Shown here piece by piece: positions 5,185 through 5,819 of a stretch of DNA of 5,819 nt. Made by a program: the position numbers and the translations under genes. Each line of letters opens with the position of its first letter. The stretch's first letter is position 1. The notes under the pieces were generated by a model. It saw only the letters and a list, made by a program, of their open reading frames with translations, made no database searches and had not been told where the DNA came from. The DNA is from Muricomes sp. (lineage in GTDB: Bacteria > Bacillota > Clostridia > Lachnospirales > Lachnospiraceae): the NCBI GenBank assembly GCA_020024675.1, contig JAHHTM010000094.1, positions 1 through 5,819 on the forward strand. The letters run 5' to 3'.

Positions 5185-5819
5185 TTATCTGTTATAATAT
5201 GCATCCAACACCTGTCTTGCAACCGAAACCGCATTAGAGTTCGTATCCCCGTCATTTCCCTCAATCACAACGCTAATCGCAAGCTCTGGATTATCCACAT
5301 TTGTAAATCCAATGAACCATGAATGTGTCTTGTTTTCGTCTGTTAAACTATATTCTGCTGTACCTGTTTTTCCAGCCACTGAATAAGATGTACCTTGAAG
5401 CTGAGTCGCTGTTACACCATCTTCAATAACAGAACGCATATAAGATTTCAACTGTGTAGATTCTTCAACCGTCATTAATTTCTTATAACTTCTCGGAACA
5501 TTTTTTCTTATTTGCGCTCCCTTATGGTTTGTAACCTTTTCCACAAGATATGGTTCCATCAAGACTCCACCATTGGCGATTGCTGAAGTAATAAGTGCCA
5601 TATGATAAGGACTAGTCATCGTCTTACCTTGTCCCATGGCTGTCATCATCATCTCTGCACTATCAGATTTTTCTGTAATCTGAAACAAACTCTTACTATA
5701 ATCAAAAACACATGGCAATTTTTTATTAAACAGTAGACTTTCCGCTGTCTGTCTGTACGCTGTTTTATCTAACATAAGTCCAATGTTTGCAAAAGATGAA
5801 TTGCAAGAATTTGCAAGAG
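5185..5819 (-). CDS. Class B penicillin-binding protein, 3' part (partial)
   Basis: This is the C-terminal 211 codons of a peptidoglycan D,D-transpeptidase; the 5' part lies outside the window. It includes the second active-site motif, Ser-Cys-Asn (SxN, 5800-5808), within a LANSCNSSFANIGL context. It also has GQGKTMTSP (about 5611-5637), AIANGG (about 5566-5583), the third motif KTGT (5359-5370) with TAEY following, and SWFIGFT near 5299-5319. The catalytic SxxK serine is upstream and cannot be checked. The domain faces outside the cytoplasmic membrane. The pattern fits the PbpA/PBP2-like group often encoded after an FtsW/RodA-type gene, but that neighbour is not visible and the exact subclass is uncertain. 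It heads the visible part of a five-gene operon that ends in ytfJ and the 44-residue gene. Confidence 0.93.
   Translation of the reverse strand, partial: LANSCNSSFANIGLMLDKTAYRQTAESLLFNKKLPCVFDYSKSLFQITEKSDSAEMMMTAMGQGKTMTSPYHMALITSAIANGGVLMEPYLVEKVTNHKGAQIRKNVPRSYKKLMTVEESTQLKSYMRSVIEDGVTATQLQGTSYSVAGKTGTAEYSLTDENKTHSWFIGFTNVDNPELAISVVIEGNDGDTNSNAVSVARQVLDAYYNR
5194..5222 (-). promoter_or_regulatory. Possible internal promoter inside the PBP 3' end
   Basis: On the minus strand, TTGCAA (5217-5222) and TATTAT (5194-5199) are exactly 17 bases apart, within the last codons of the PBP gene. The -35 is identical to that of the candidate rpmB promoter. It would start transcription about 20 bases before the 114-residue gene and separate it, with DUF2953 and ytfJ, from the PBP gene. 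It is constrained by coding sequence, so chance is a real alternative. Confidence 0.33.

Noticed and set aside
5169..5264. Upstream extension of the 114-residue gene into the PBP gene
   Set aside because: The extension overlaps PBP coding sequence, and the ribosome site at 5175-5180 fits the ATG at 5168.
1..5819. Mobile element, CRISPR array, tRNA or phage signature
   Set aside because: No transposase, integrase, spaced direct repeats or cloverleaf-like sequence was seen on either strand.

Overview
The window looks like ordinary chromosome from a low-GC Gram-positive anaerobe of the class Clostridia. It is probably Lachnospiraceae: it is AT-rich, has strong AGGAGG-type ribosome sites, a short four-cysteine zinc-ribbon L28, and clostridial-looking PBP, GerW and FakA proteins. 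That placement is inferred from protein character and gene order, not from a database search.

The layout has three transcription units. On the left, reading leftward on the minus strand, are a cytidylate-kinase-like P-loop protein (2200-2805), an Asp23/Gls24 (YloU-type) protein (1702-2061) and the fatty-acid kinase ATPase subunit FakA/YloV (23-1687). The kinase-like gene has a candidate promoter at 2860-2888. The asp23-fakA pair has a second candidate promoter (2177-2205) and a roughly 108-base leader with an inverted repeat. In the centre, on the plus strand and divergent from the kinase-like gene, is rpmB (3033-3218) with a sigma-A-like promoter and a strong intrinsic terminator. On the right, reading leftward and converging on rpmB, is a compact operon. 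It holds the 3' end of a class B penicillin-binding protein (5185-5819), an unrecognised 114-residue protein (4824-5168), a DUF2953 membrane protein (YtfI type, 3922-4818), a GerW/YtfJ sporulation-family protein (3517-3906) and a previously uncounted 44-residue cysteine-rich membrane mini-protein (3323-3457).

Two conserved neighbourhoods meet here. One is rpmB/yloU/yloV as known in Bacillus, with a cytidylate-kinase-like gene inserted between rpmB and yloU. The other is the ytfI-ytfJ pair, here placed behind a cell-wall transpeptidase gene. The left unit bears on use of exogenous fatty acids and an envelope-associated Asp23 protein. The right unit suggests cell-wall or spore-envelope functions. 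I see no mobile element, CRISPR array, tRNA, rRNA or recognised riboswitch. The least explained items are the 44-residue six-cysteine protein, the 114-residue protein and the inverted repeat in the asp23-fakA leader. I found no clear evidence of a new multi-gene system.
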